Shown: positions 52,952 through 61,867 of the stretch, in pieces
Numbering within the stretch: position 1 is the first letter of the stretch
Layout: each line of letters begins with the position of its first letter
DNA from: an uncultured Eubacteriales bacterium
Lineage (GTDB): Bacteria > Bacillota > Clostridia > Oscillospirales > CAG-382
Length of the DNA: 64,000 nt
Direction: 5' to 3'
Assembly (NCBI GenBank): GCA_934479825.1
Contig: CAKSOW010000010.1
Span: 1 to 64,000 of the forward strand
Translations under genes and position numbers: made by a program
The notes under the pieces: model-generated
Told to the model about the DNA's origin: nothing
Seen by the model: the letters and a program-made list of their open reading frames with translations, nothing else
Databases searched by the model: none

Positions 52952-54223
52952 ATGACCGTTGTCGAGCTTTTTGACCGTTCGCCGTTACAAAATCTGTCAG
53001 GTGCGCTGACGTTTGCCGCCGACCGCATTGTATTTATCGGCGCCAACCGCAGACATATGGAGGAACATTTAGCCGTTTACCGGAACGTGTTAGCGCGTTT
53101 CCGCGCGGAAGCCCGCATTGAAATCGTTCCGGTGCACAAATACGATATGGCATCTGTTGCGGAGCTCCTCTGCCGCATTGCGGCCTCCGACAAAGACGTC
53201 ATTTTCGACGTGTCCGGCGGTGACGACTATATTTTAGCTGCGGCAGGAGTAGCTTATGAAAAATGCCGTGCAAACGGTCTAAACGTGGAACTTTCGCATT
53301 TCAGCGTTCGTTCCGAGCGGTTGGCGAGCTTTGAAAAACCTCTGTATCCGGCGCTTACCCGGCGTACGGAATTGACCTGCGATGAAGTCATCGCTCTTCA
53401 CGGCGGCGCGATTGTCTACGCCGAACAAAAGAAAAACGGCACTTTCCGCTGGGATTTCTCCCAAAACGACTTTGGCGCGGATGTCTTAAAACTCTGGGAT
53501 CTGTGCCGCGCCGACTGCCAGGACTGGAATCGCAAAGGCGCAATGATGGGAGAATGGGAGGGACTATGCGACGCCCGGATACGCGACCCGAAAGCTGTAC
53601 CGGACGAAGTGGTCGTTTCCTATGACCGCTTGCGCGAAAGCGGCAAAACGAAGCTTGCCGCACTTTTGCTGCCGCATCTGAAAGCACTTGCCGCGCCCGG
53701 ATTGATAAAAGACCTGCGAAAGGACGAAAAAACGCTTTCTTTCCGCTACAAAAGCATGCAGATACGCGCCTGTTTGCTCAAAGCCGGAACGGTATTGGAG
53801 CTTGTTACCTACCTTGCCGCCAAAAATGCAAAGACCAAGAGCGGACGCTTGATATACAACGACGCGCGCACCGGTGTGGTTCTCGACTGGGACGGAAAAA
53901 TTCACGCATCGACCCCCTCTTTCCCGGACACGGAAAACGAGATCGACGTTCTTTTGGTACGCGGCATGATACCGATATTCTTATCCTGCAAAAACGGTTC
54001 GACAGATGAAAACGAACTCTACAAACTTGCGGCCGTAGCCGAGCATTTCGGAACGAAATTTGCCCGAAAAGCTCTCATTGCGACGGATTTGCAGAAAAAC
54101 TTTTCATCGCTGGCCCGTTTTACCGACCGGGCGCGGGAAATGGATATCACTATTATCGACGGAGTCCACAAGATGACCGAAAGCGAGTTTTGCCGCCGGA
54201 TCGGTTCGCTGACAGCCGGATAA
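52952..54223 (+). CDS. Card1/Can2-like CARF plus PD-(D/E)XK nuclease protein (DUF1887 family)
   Basis: A 423-residue protein with the DUF1887 layout: N-terminal CARF-like Rossmann domain (about 1-135), a linker/wHTH-like middle (about 140-270) and a C-terminal restriction-endonuclease-like domain (about 275-400). The CARF ligand loop, usually a GGT-K type motif, reads DVSGGDDYIL (87-96). The nuclease core has ENEIDVLLV with Asp332 and FLSCKNG with Lys347, where the second acidic residue is Ser; other Firmicutes members seem to share this. Card1 and Can2 are cyclic-tetra-adenylate-activated nucleases of type III CRISPR systems, but no cas gene or array is in this window. It starts 25 bp after polC behind AAGGAGG. 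Confidence 0.83.
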   Translation: MTVVELFDRSPLQNLSGALTFAADRIVFIGANRRHMEEHLAVYRNVLARFRAEARIEIVPVHKYDMASVAELLCRIAASDKDVIFDVSGGDDYILAAAGVAYEKCRANGLNVELSHFSVRSERLASFEKPLYPALTRRTELTCDEVIALHGGAIVYAEQKKNGTFRWDFSQNDFGADVLKLWDLCRADCQDWNRKGAMMGEWEGLCDARIRDPKAVPDEVVVSYDRLRESGKTKLAALLLPHLKALAAPGLIKDLRKDEKTLSFRYKSMQIRACLLKAGTVLELVTYLAAKNAKTKSGRLIYNDARTGVVLDWDGKIHASTPSFPDTENEIDVLLVRGMIPIFLSCKNGSTDENELYKLAAVAEHFGTKFARKALIATDLQKNFSSLARFTDRAREMDITIIDGVHKMTESEFCRRIGSLTAG

Positions 54224-54264
54224 ACCAACTGACAGAACCCAAAACAGAATGCAGAGAACAGAAA

Positions 54265-54969
54265 ATGGAAAATTTTAACGGAATCGCGATTCTTGAAAAC
54301 AATAAAAACTACGTCATAACCGTAAAACCGCGCGGTTATCTGTCTCAAAGCACCTCTGAGGCAACCGGGAACACACCGGATATGGTAACGGCTCTTGCGG
54401 AATGCCTGCATTCGGAAATTTTTCCGGTACACCGGCTTGACCGCGAAACTGCCGGCGTTATGGTCTATGCCAAAAACAAGCGCGCGGCGGCCGCTTTTTC
54501 GCTTCTTGTTTCGCAAAATGCCCTTGAAAAGCGTTATCTTGCCGTCGTCACAGGAACGCCGGAGCCGCCAAGCGGCGAAATGCGTGATCTTTTATATCAC
54601 GATGCGCGCAAGAACAAGAGTTATGTAGTATCGCGAAAGCGCGCCGGCGTGAAAGAAGCGATTCTCGATTATGAAACGCAAGGCACGGTCATTTATGCAG
54701 GCGATGGCACAGGTACGTCTGTTTCGTTGGTACGCATACGATTGCGCACCGGCCGGACGCACCAGATACGGGTACAATTTGCTTCGCGCCGGATGCCGCT
54801 TTTGGGTGACACACGCTACGGTTGCCCCGTAAAAGCGCCGGAGTTATGCCTGTTTGCCAAAAGCATAGCGTTTCATGACCCTTTTTCGGGGGAAAAAAGA
54901 TGCTTTTCGGCCGAACCGGAGGGAATATTGGGAAAACTATGCGGCCAAATTTCCAAGGAAAGCCAATAA
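54265..54969 (+). CDS. RluA-family RNA pseudouridine synthase
   Basis: A 234-residue enzyme that isomerises uridine in rRNA or tRNA. The catalytic Asp is in VHRLDRETAGVMVYAK (about 59-74). RYLAVVTGTPE and the C-terminal RIRLRTGRTHQIRVQF with LLGDTRYG complete the RluA pattern. There is no S4 domain, so it is of the short RluA/RluC-core type and the target site is unknown. ATG 54265 is preferred over an upstream in-frame TTG at 54190 that would overlap the CARF gene. Confidence 0.92.
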   Translation: MENFNGIAILENNKNYVITVKPRGYLSQSTSEATGNTPDMVTALAECLHSEIFPVHRLDRETAGVMVYAKNKRAAAAFSLLVSQNALEKRYLAVVTGTPEPPSGEMRDLLYHDARKNKSYVVSRKRAGVKEAILDYETQGTVIYAGDGTGTSVSLVRIRLRTGRTHQIRVQFASRRMPLLGDTRYGCPVKAPELCLFAKSIAFHDPFSGEKRCFSAEPEGILGKLCGQISKESQ

Positions 54970-55004
54970 GCCCGACAAAATTCACCAAATTTCTCGCATA
55001 CCTC

Positions 55005-55033
55005 TTGTATTTTCCGGAAAACCGTGGTAAAAT
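55005..55033 (+). promoter_or_regulatory. Promoter of serS
   Basis: TTGTAT (55005-55010) and TAAAAT (55028-55033), spacer 17 bp. The leader is only about 35-40 nt, so there is no room for a T-box. Confidence 0.75.
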
Positions 55034-55074
55034 AAAGAGTAATATAGATTTCGATTTCTGAAAGGAACACAACC

Positions 55075-56355
55075 ATGTTAGACATTCGATTTGTCAGAGA
55101 AAATCCCGACATTGTCAAAGAAAATATCAAGAAGAAATTCCAGGACGAAAAGCTGCCGCTTGTGGACGAATGCATTGCCATTGACGCCAAGGTTCGTGCG
55201 CTCAAAGGGGAAGGCGATGATTTACGTGCTGAGCGCAATTCCACCAGCTCCCTCATCGGCGGTCTTATGAAAGACAAGAAGATTGACGAAGCGAACGAAA
55301 AGAAAGCGCGTGTAAAGGAGATCAATGCACGTCTTGAAGTGCTCGAAAAAGAAGAAGAAGAGCTTGGCAGTGAACTTCGCGCCAAGATGATGGTGATTCC
55401 GAATATCATTGATGCGTCCGTGCCGGTCGGCAAGGATGACAGTGAAAATGTCGAAAACGAAAAGTTCGGTGAGCCGGTTGTGCCGGATTACGAAATTCCG
55501 TATCATGCCGACATCTGCGAGATGTTCTCGGGTTTAGACAAGGAGTCGGCCGGAAGAACCAGCGGAAACGGATTCTATTATCTGTGCGGCGACATTGCAA
55601 GACTGCATTCGGCCATGTTAAGCTATGCGCGCGATTTCATGATTGACAAGGGCTTTACGTACTGTGTACCGCCGTTCATGATTCGCAGTGACGTTGTCAC
55701 GGGTGTTATGTCGTTTGCGGAAATGGACGCGATGATGTACAAAATTGAGGGTGAGGATTTATTCCTTATCGGAACGAGCGAGCACTCGATGATTGGCCGT
55801 TTCAAGGGGCAGATCATCAAGGAAAACGAGCTGCCGCTCACGCTCACGTCCTATTCGCCGTGTTTCCGCAAGGAAGTCGGTTCGCACGGTTTGGAGGAAC
55901 GCGGTCTTTACCGTGTTCACCAGTTTGAAAAGCAGGAAATGGTGGTTCTCTGCAAGCCGGAAGAAGCCATGGACTGGTACAACAAGATGTGGAGCTACAC
56001 GGTTGAATTTTTCCGCAGTCTGGATATTCCGGTACGCACGCTTGAATGCTGCAGCGGTGATCTTGCCGATTTGAAGGTCAAGAGCTGTGATGTAGAAGCA
56101 TGGAGTCCGCGTCAGCAAAAGTATTTTGAAGTTGGTTCCTGCTCGACCCTCGGCGATGCCCAAGCACGCCGTCTTTCGATCCGTGCCAAGGGTGACAAGG
56201 GCACTTATCTTGTTGCGACGCTCAACAACACGGTTCTTGCTACGCCGCGCGGTTTGATTGCTTTCCTTGAAAACAATTACCGTCCGGATGGCAGCATTCT
56301 GATTCCGGAAGCGCTTCGTCCGTACATGGGCGGCAAAGACAAAATTACAAAATAA
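55075..56355 (+). CDS. serS: Seryl-tRNA synthetase
   Basis: A 426-residue class II synthetase charging tRNA-Ser. The N-terminal coiled-coil arm spans about 1-110 (MLDIRFVRENPDIVKENI, then long charged helices). The class II core has motif 2 in CFRKEVGSHGLEERGLYRVH (a shorter variant of FR-x-E) and motif 3 near NNTVLATPRGLIAFLENN. Length is normal. AAAGGA precedes the ATG, and it is monocistronic behind its own promoter. The motif 3 Arg (TPRGLIAF) and the sequence SSHSMIGRF-like block (GTSEHSMIGRF) differ from the common TAEVP form, as in a clostridial SerS subgroup. Confidence 0.96.
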   Translation: MLDIRFVRENPDIVKENIKKKFQDEKLPLVDECIAIDAKVRALKGEGDDLRAERNSTSSLIGGLMKDKKIDEANEKKARVKEINARLEVLEKEEEELGSELRAKMMVIPNIIDASVPVGKDDSENVENEKFGEPVVPDYEIPYHADICEMFSGLDKESAGRTSGNGFYYLCGDIARLHSAMLSYARDFMIDKGFTYCVPPFMIRSDVVTGVMSFAEMDAMMYKIEGEDLFLIGTSEHSMIGRFKGQIIKENELPLTLTSYSPCFRKEVGSHGLEERGLYRVHQFEKQEMVVLCKPEEAMDWYNKMWSYTVEFFRSLDIPVRTLECCSGDLADLKVKSCDVEAWSPRQQKYFEVGSCSTLGDAQARRLSIRAKGDKGTYLVATLNNTVLATPRGLIAFLENNYRPDGSILIPEALRPYMGGKDKITK

Positions 56356-57001
56356 CTTACTTTTCTTTCGGAGAAAAGTAAGCAAAAGAACTTGATTTTG
56401 ACTCTTTCCCTGTTTTGCAGGAATCAAGGGCCTTAATATTACAATTCGTTTTTTACCGTGTCGGCGTACCGCCGATGCAGGGAAACGCAGCTTTTCTTAA
56501 AAGAAAAGCCTGGCAAAAGAATTTAAATTTTTTGCGCGCGGCAGTCTGAATACCTAGACCGCCGCGCGCCGCTTTTTTGATAAAACTCGAAAACATGCAG
56601 GACCGCTCTGAAAAAACAAATTTCCCTTTTGCAAAAAGGCATCCCCGCCGGGACTGCTCCTCACTCTTTGCGTAAAAACAGTAGGCGGCACAGAATATCT
56701 GTGCCGCCCAGATTGTTGCAAAAGTCTATAAGACTTTTCGGGCGAAGCCCGATTTTAATAAAAATCCGAAAAATCCGGGGACATGTGCCACGGATTTTTC
56801 ACCGATAGATTCGCGAGTATCGAAAAGCGAAGCTTTTTGGCATGTGGCGCGAGCGTACGAATCTGTTTCCGTGTCGTAAAACGCAGTTTTGCAACACGCG
56901 CAGCGGCACAGAATATCTGTGCCACCATGCGTCGGAATATAAAGTTTAACAACCTTTTTAAGTGGTTAGACGACCAGAGCAAGCCGCCTTGCCCCGACAT
57001 G
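56356..57001. other. Gene-free region with many short hairpins
   Basis: No gene is seen. Hairpins include CTTACTTTTCT/AGAAAAGTAAG at about 56358-56386, related to the GTTACTTTT stems of the composite repeats, and GCTTTTCTT/AAGAAAAGC near 56491-56510. The 19-bp palindrome GGCACAGAATATCTGTGCC occurs twice (56687-56705 and 56905-56923). Related inverted words occur around 56780-56860. It lies between convergent serS and the GGDEF gene, the same kind of site as repeat elements A and B, but lacks the decamer boxes. Confidence 0.7.
56534..56578 (+). terminator. Probable terminator downstream of serS
   Basis: A 9-bp GC stem GCGCGCGGC/GCCGCGCGC (56534-56542 with 56561-56569), an 18-nt loop, and TTTTTT at 56573-56578. 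It is about 180 bp after the serS stop. Confidence 0.68.
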
Positions 57002-58195
57002 TTATTTGTAAAGCACTCCACCTGCCGCGACGCAGTCTTTTCCGCTGTTTTTGCCCACATACAGTTGTCTGTCCGCCTTGGTTATAATGGAGAGATCCTT
57101 TAATTCTTCATTTGTTCCGCTTGCCACTCCAAAAGATGCCGTCACAATGCTTTTGTCCGGCATATCGTCCCTCGAAATAGCGGCCGCGCGCACCGCATAC
57201 ATAAGCTCGCTAGCAAGAAGCCGGGCAGATTCTTCGGTGTCGTTCGGCAGAATAATAACAAATTCTTCGCCGCCAAAACGGAAAAGATACGTATCTGTTT
57301 TTTCGAGAACCCGGACAACGTTTCCCGAAATGCGTTTCAGCGCCTCATCGCCTTTTATGTGGGAATAATGATCGTTGTACGATTTGAAATTATCAATGTC
57401 ATAAATGATAACACTGACTCTTTCCGGTTTCATTTTGTTGGCAATAAAAGTGCAATATGTTTCCATTGCCTTTCTATTCAGCGCACCGGTCATCATATCG
57501 TTGTAAGCAATCTTGATAAAAGAATTGCTCACCTCTTTCACATATCTTTCATTGGCTGACTGCCGCAAAAAGACCGAACGAATGGCAAGAAAACCGGCAA
57601 CGATCGAAAAACGTAATAAAAAATGCTTGAACAGATTATAATTGTCCGCATACGGCAGTCTGGCAGGCAGCCACCAACTGACAGAAATTAAAAAGCATAT
57701 GAGTGTGGTATCAGATAACCGGTATGTCGGCGCAATCATGATAACAAAAAGATAGCACATTGAAATCGAAAGACCGATCTTATGATAGTTGCAGGAAACC
57801 ATAAAAATTGTCACACTGGCAATAATCATGATATAGAAGGCAAGCAGCACAAATCTTGACAGCTCAGACCCGTAGTTTTTATAAAACACCAAGAATAAGA
57901 GCATGGCAAGACAGGAACCCACCATCATATAAAGCGGTATCATATCAATGGTTATCATGGTATTGCAAACAATGTTTTTGACAAGATATAAGCCGTTTGT
58001 CAACAAAAACAGAATGGTAGCGAAAAATACAATGGAAAGGCTTTGCCTCATGAAAAGACCTTGTTCGGAGGGCACTTCATCCACCCTTGTTCCAAGAACA
58101 TTCCGACAAAAACTCTTAAAGCGCGTCGCAGCCATGTCCGGCATTAAGCAGAGTACATCGCTTTCTATGCCGAATTGGTCTTCCTGTTTCTTCAT
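57002..58195 (-). CDS. Membrane-bound GGDEF diguanylate cyclase
   Basis: A 397-residue protein making cyclic di-GMP. After about 50 cytoplasmic residues come six or so membrane spans (about 50-215; for example LSIVFFATILFLLTNGLYLV), without a known sensor signature. The GGDEF domain runs from about 230 to the end: NDMMTGALNRKAME, YDIDNFKSYND, and the active-site RFGGEEFVII near residue 307. The motif is GGEEF, a functional variant. An RxxD inhibitory site is not evident. ATG 58195 follows GGGAGGA. Downstream of a methyltransferase gene by 42 bp. Confidence 0.95.
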   Translation of the reverse strand: MKKQEDQFGIESDVLCLMPDMAATRFKSFCRNVLGTRVDEVPSEQGLFMRQSLSIVFFATILFLLTNGLYLVKNIVCNTMITIDMIPLYMMVGSCLAMLLFLVFYKNYGSELSRFVLLAFYIMIIASVTIFMVSCNYHKIGLSISMCYLFVIMIAPTYRLSDTTLICFLISVSWWLPARLPYADNYNLFKHFLLRFSIVAGFLAIRSVFLRQSANERYVKEVSNSFIKIAYNDMMTGALNRKAMETYCTFIANKMKPERVSVIIYDIDNFKSYNDHYSHIKGDEALKRISGNVVRVLEKTDTYLFRFGGEEFVIILPNDTEESARLLASELMYAVRAAAISRDDMPDKSIVTASFGVASGTNEELKDLSIITKADRQLYVGKNSGKDCVAAGGVLYK

Positions 58196-58237
58196 AATAT
58201 CCTCCCATGTAAAGACGATAAGACGCTCCGCGTGATA

Positions 58238-59338
58238 TTATTCGCCAAGCAGTTTTTCAAGCGTAAGAGAAATGCCAAATTCCCCGCGAATCGCATCGAT
58301 CTCTTCCTCCGCATGCGCCGCCTTGAAACGGTCGGCTGACGGCTTTTTCCGTGTCGCGCGGATAAGCATATTCTTCGGCGAATTCTCGAAATCCACAAAT
58401 TCCACCACGTCCACCGCATAACCGTTTTTCTCCAAAAGCTTGGCACGCAGTGCGTCGGTCGCAAGCGCCGAAAAACGCTCTTTGATCAGACCGTAATCCG
58501 AAAAAATCGGGAAGTTCTTTGTATGGATCATGGCGTTTGCCTCTTTTTGACAGCAGGGAACGGAAAAAATGTATTTCGCGCCGTTTCTTACGGCAAACGC
58601 CAACGCATAATCGGTCGCCACATCGCAGGCATGCAGCGTGATGACCATATCCACCGGTCGTTCCGGCTTATAATCCTTGACGTCCATGCACAGAAATTCA
58701 AGGCCGGTATAGCCGTATTTTTGGGCAAGCGACGTACAGTTTTCCATAACCTCGCGTTTGAGATCCAATCCCGTGATATAGGCTTTTTTATGCAAAATCT
58801 CCGTGATGTAATAGTATACCACAAACGTCAGATACGATTTCCCACAGCCGAAATCCACTAAATGGAGTTCTTCTTTTTTCTCGTTTTTCAATACATCATC
58901 CAATAACTCCGTAAAACGGCAGATCTGACGGAATTTATCGAACCGAGCGCGCAGGATCTTCCCGTCTGCACCGGCAACCCCTAATTCATAAAACACCGGC
59001 GGCAGATTTTCCGCGTCAATGATGTAATGCTTTTTCCGGTCATGAGAACTCACTTGTTCGAGCGCAGAAGTGTTTTTGGTGCGGTTGGTGAGAAGTTTTC
59101 CCTTTTTGGAAAGTCTGGCGTCGTAAAAATACTTTTCCGTCACAAAATGCGCCTGCTTATACTGTTCCGGAAACAGTGCGTTCAATCTCGCATATAATTC
59201 CGATGCCGGAAAATTCTCGTGAAACGCCTGTTTTTCGGTGAAATGCTCAGTCTGAAAGCCGTCGTTCAAACGCCGTATCACGGATTTTTTATAAACGCTG
59301 CTCTCAGTCGGTGCGGACAAAACGATTTTCTCACACAT
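58238..59338 (-). CDS. SAM-dependent methyltransferase (Methyltransf_32-like)
   Basis: A 366-residue protein. The SAM site is LHLVDFGCGKSYLTFVVYYY (about 160-179), with ITGLDLKREVM as motif II and VDMVITLHACDVATDYAL (about 235-252) followed by SVPCCQKE, the pattern of the broad Methyltransf_32/RNA-modification-like group. An N-terminal domain of about 150 residues ahead of the SAM fold includes KGKLLTNRTKNTSALEQVSSHDRKKHY. Substrate unknown, possibly RNA. Its start is taken at ATG 59338; upstream sequence shows no strong ribosome binding site. Confidence 0.83.
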   Translation of the reverse strand: MCEKIVLSAPTESSVYKKSVIRRLNDGFQTEHFTEKQAFHENFPASELYARLNALFPEQYKQAHFVTEKYFYDARLSKKGKLLTNRTKNTSALEQVSSHDRKKHYIIDAENLPPVFYELGVAGADGKILRARFDKFRQICRFTELLDDVLKNEKKEELHLVDFGCGKSYLTFVVYYYITEILHKKAYITGLDLKREVMENCTSLAQKYGYTGLEFLCMDVKDYKPERPVDMVITLHACDVATDYALAFAVRNGAKYIFSVPCCQKEANAMIHTKNFPIFSDYGLIKERFSALATDALRAKLLEKNGYAVDVVEFVDFENSPKNMLIRATRKKPSADRFKAAHAEEEIDAIRGEFGISLTLEKLLGE

Positions 59339-59409
59339 AATTCCGCCATGTCCCGTAAAAAACTCTCGGTTTCGGTCATACCCGACGCCTCTCTTTCCCT
59401 AAAAACGGC

Positions 59410-60654
59410 TTAGTCTGTCAACTTATCAAGCACGGCTTTGAAAGCATGATTGGCCGTAAGCGTGCGGATATACGCGCGGTCGCTGCCCTTGTGGCCGCCA
59501 AGCATAAGCTGTTGCACATCCGCGCCCCCGTCGAACGCCACGCCCATATAGACAAGTCCCACCGGTTTTTCGGGCGTTCCGCCGGTAGGCCCGGCAATGC
59601 CGGTCACGGCCACGGCAAAGTCCGCGCCGGAAACATTTTTGGCGCCGACTGCCATTTCGCGTGCGGTTTCGGGGCTGACTGCGCCATGCTTTTCAAGCGT
59701 TTCGGGCGATACGCCGAGAAGCTTGATCTTTGCCTCGTTGGCATACGTTACAAAGCCGAATCCGAACACTTCGCTTGCGCCGGGCACATCGGTAAACCGT
59801 TTGGAAATCAGCCCTCCGGTACACGATTCGGCAAAAGATACGGTTTTATGCGCCGCTTTTAATTTTTCCGCAAGCACGCTTTCCAATGACGGCACATCTA
59901 CGCCATACACAGCGTTTCCCAGCGTTTCACGGATCTTTTCGACAACCGGCGCGATGAGTTTCCCTGCCTTTTCGGCATTTTCGGCGCGTGCCGATACCCG
60001 TAAGCGCACTTCCCCTTCGCCGATATAGGGGGCTATTGTCGGGTTTTCCGAGGTTTTCATCAGCTCCGCGAGAGCGCTCTCCACCGAAGATTCGCCCATT
60101 CCGAAAATATGGACATTGGAGGAAACCAACACATGGTCGCTGTGAACGGAAAGATACGGCAGAACTTCATTTTCAAACATCGGCCGCATTTCGTTCGGCG
60201 GTCCCGGCATAAGAATAAGCGTCTTTTTCCCGTCCGAAACGGCAAGTCCGTCAGCCGTGCCAAAGCGGTTTTCAAAAATATGCGCTCCCTCCGGAATCAG
60301 TGCCTGCTTGCGGTTGTTGTCGGTCATAACCCGGCCGCGTGCGGCAAAATACGCCTTTAAGCGTTCGAGAATTTCGGCATGCTCCACAAGCGGCAGACCG
60401 AAAAGCTCTGCCGCCACTTCTTTGGTAATATCATCATATGTCGGCCCCAAGCCGCCGGTAATAAAAACAAGGTCGCTCCGGGAAAGGGCAAGCCGCATGC
60501 ATTCAGTCATGCGTGCGCGATTGTCGCCGCAGACCGTATGATAATAGACATTGAACCCTGCTTCGGACAGGTGTTTTCCGAGATAGGCCGCATTGGTGTT
60601 GACAATGTCGCCGATTAGCACTTCTGTGCCGATACATAAGATTTCAGCATTCAT
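59410..60654 (-). CDS. cinA: CinA-family protein with NMN deamidase domain
   Basis: A 414-residue two-domain protein. The N-terminal molybdopterin-binding-like (COG1058, ADP-ribose/nicotinamide nucleotide pyrophosphatase) domain is at 1-170 with GTEVLIGDIVNTN and FITGGLGPTYDDITK. The C-terminal PncC-type nicotinamide-mononucleotide deamidase domain is at about 250-414 with FAESCTGGLIS and AVTGIAGPTGGTPEKPVG. It acts in NAD salvage; the competence name is historical. Its ATG overlaps the thiI stop in ATGA, so the two are translationally coupled. Confidence 0.96.
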   Translation of the reverse strand: MNAEILCIGTEVLIGDIVNTNAAYLGKHLSEAGFNVYYHTVCGDNRARMTECMRLALSRSDLVFITGGLGPTYDDITKEVAAELFGLPLVEHAEILERLKAYFAARGRVMTDNNRKQALIPEGAHIFENRFGTADGLAVSDGKKTLILMPGPPNEMRPMFENEVLPYLSVHSDHVLVSSNVHIFGMGESSVESALAELMKTSENPTIAPYIGEGEVRLRVSARAENAEKAGKLIAPVVEKIRETLGNAVYGVDVPSLESVLAEKLKAAHKTVSFAESCTGGLISKRFTDVPGASEVFGFGFVTYANEAKIKLLGVSPETLEKHGAVSPETAREMAVGAKNVSGADFAVAVTGIAGPTGGTPEKPVGLVYMGVAFDGGADVQQLMLGGHKGSDRAYIRTLTANHAFKAVLDKLTD

Positions 60655-61841
60655 GCTTTATCCAATTCCACCCTTTCCATTTTTTCAAAAGCGCGGTCGC
60701 AAAGTCCCTCTACGTCAAGCTTTGCCTCTTCTTTCAGCACCTTTTCCAAAATCGGGCTTGTAACCGGATGCCGCGGTGTAAAGACCGTACAGCAATCCTC
60801 AAACGGTTCGATGGAAATGTCAAACGTACCGATCTTCCGCGCTGTCTGAATGATTTCTTCTTTATCGAGCGCAATGAGCGGCCGGAGAACCGGCATGGTC
60901 TGAACGGCGTTTCCGGTCACGGCAAGCGCCGGCATGGTCTGGCTTGCTACCTGACCGAGACTTTCGCCGGTGATAAGAGCTTCGGCTTCAAAGCTTTGTG
61001 CCGCACGTTCGGCAAGCCGCATCATAAAGCGCCGCAAAAGCAGCGTGAAATAGTCCTCACGGCAGTTTTTCTTGATGGTTTCCTGAATTTCGGTCAAGGA
61101 GATCACATGCATCCGGATTTCTCCGCAGGTATCCTCCATAGCGCACGCAAGGTCCACCACTTTCTGACGGGCGCGTTCGCTGGTATACGGAAAACTGTCA
61201 AAGTGTAGCGCTTCCAGTCTTACGCCGCGCTTGGCGCACATATAACCGGCTACCGGGCTATCGATACCGCCCGACAGCAAAAGCACCGCTTTTCCGGCGC
61301 TTCCGGCCGGCATGCCACCGGCGCCCTGCATGAAACCGGCGTGTACATACGCGGCAAAATCGCGGATCTCCACACGCACGTCAAGCTCCGGTTTGTTGAC
61401 ATCGACCGTTAAGTCGGGATTGGCTTCCAGAATTTTTGCGCCGCACAGCGCCGCAAGTTCGGGCGAAGTCAGCGGAAAACGCTTATCCGAACGCTTGCCG
61501 GTCACTTTAAAGGTCTTGGCCGCGCCTTTGACCCGTTTCACATAGTCCCCCACAAAAGAGAGAATCGTATCGGTGTCTTTGGGGAGTTCTTCCGCAATGC
61601 AGACCGACACCACGCCGAAAATTTTGGCGCAGGATTCTGCCGTCGCTTCAAGATTCATCCGCGCCGCGTCGTCAAGCGGCGTTATGTACATGGTGGATTG
61701 GGCGGCGCAAAGGCTGTAATTTCCGCACTTTTTGAGGCGTTTGGCCGCGTCTCTCTCCAACATTTTTTCAAAGTGGCGGCGATTTAATCCCTTTAAGACC
61801 ACTTCGCCGTATTTTAACAGAATAACTTGCTTTTTCTCCAT
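60651..61841 (-). CDS. thiI: tRNA 4-thiouridine synthetase ThiI (no rhodanese domain)
   Basis: A 396-residue enzyme that adenylates U8 of tRNA for sulfur transfer and can feed thiamine thiazole synthesis. Ferredoxin-like domain plus THUMP (about 1-165), then the PP-loop AVLLLSGGIDSPVAGYM (about 184-200). The C-terminus ends near 396, with no rhodanese domain and no catalytic Cys456 equivalent, the usual Gram-positive form. A partner cysteine desulfurase is expected but is not in the window. Overlaps cinA. Confidence 0.97.
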   Translation of the reverse strand: MEKKQVILLKYGEVVLKGLNRRHFEKMLERDAAKRLKKCGNYSLCAAQSTMYITPLDDAARMNLEATAESCAKIFGVVSVCIAEELPKDTDTILSFVGDYVKRVKGAAKTFKVTGKRSDKRFPLTSPELAALCGAKILEANPDLTVDVNKPELDVRVEIRDFAAYVHAGFMQGAGGMPAGSAGKAVLLLSGGIDSPVAGYMCAKRGVRLEALHFDSFPYTSERARQKVVDLACAMEDTCGEIRMHVISLTEIQETIKKNCREDYFTLLLRRFMMRLAERAAQSFEAEALITGESLGQVASQTMPALAVTGNAVQTMPVLRPLIALDKEEIIQTARKIGTFDISIEPFEDCCTVFTPRHPVTSPILEKVLKEEAKLDVEGLCDRAFEKMERVELDKA

Positions 61842-61867
61842 GAATGTATCTCCGTTTTTGTATAATT

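Noticed and set aside
52952..54223. A type III CRISPR locus around the Card1-like gene
   Set aside because: Both neighbours are housekeeping genes (polC and an RluA-type synthase), and no cas gene or array lies within the window.
55034..55074. T-box leader before serS
   Set aside because: The leader from the predicted promoter is about 40 nt, too short for a T-box, and no T-box motif is present.
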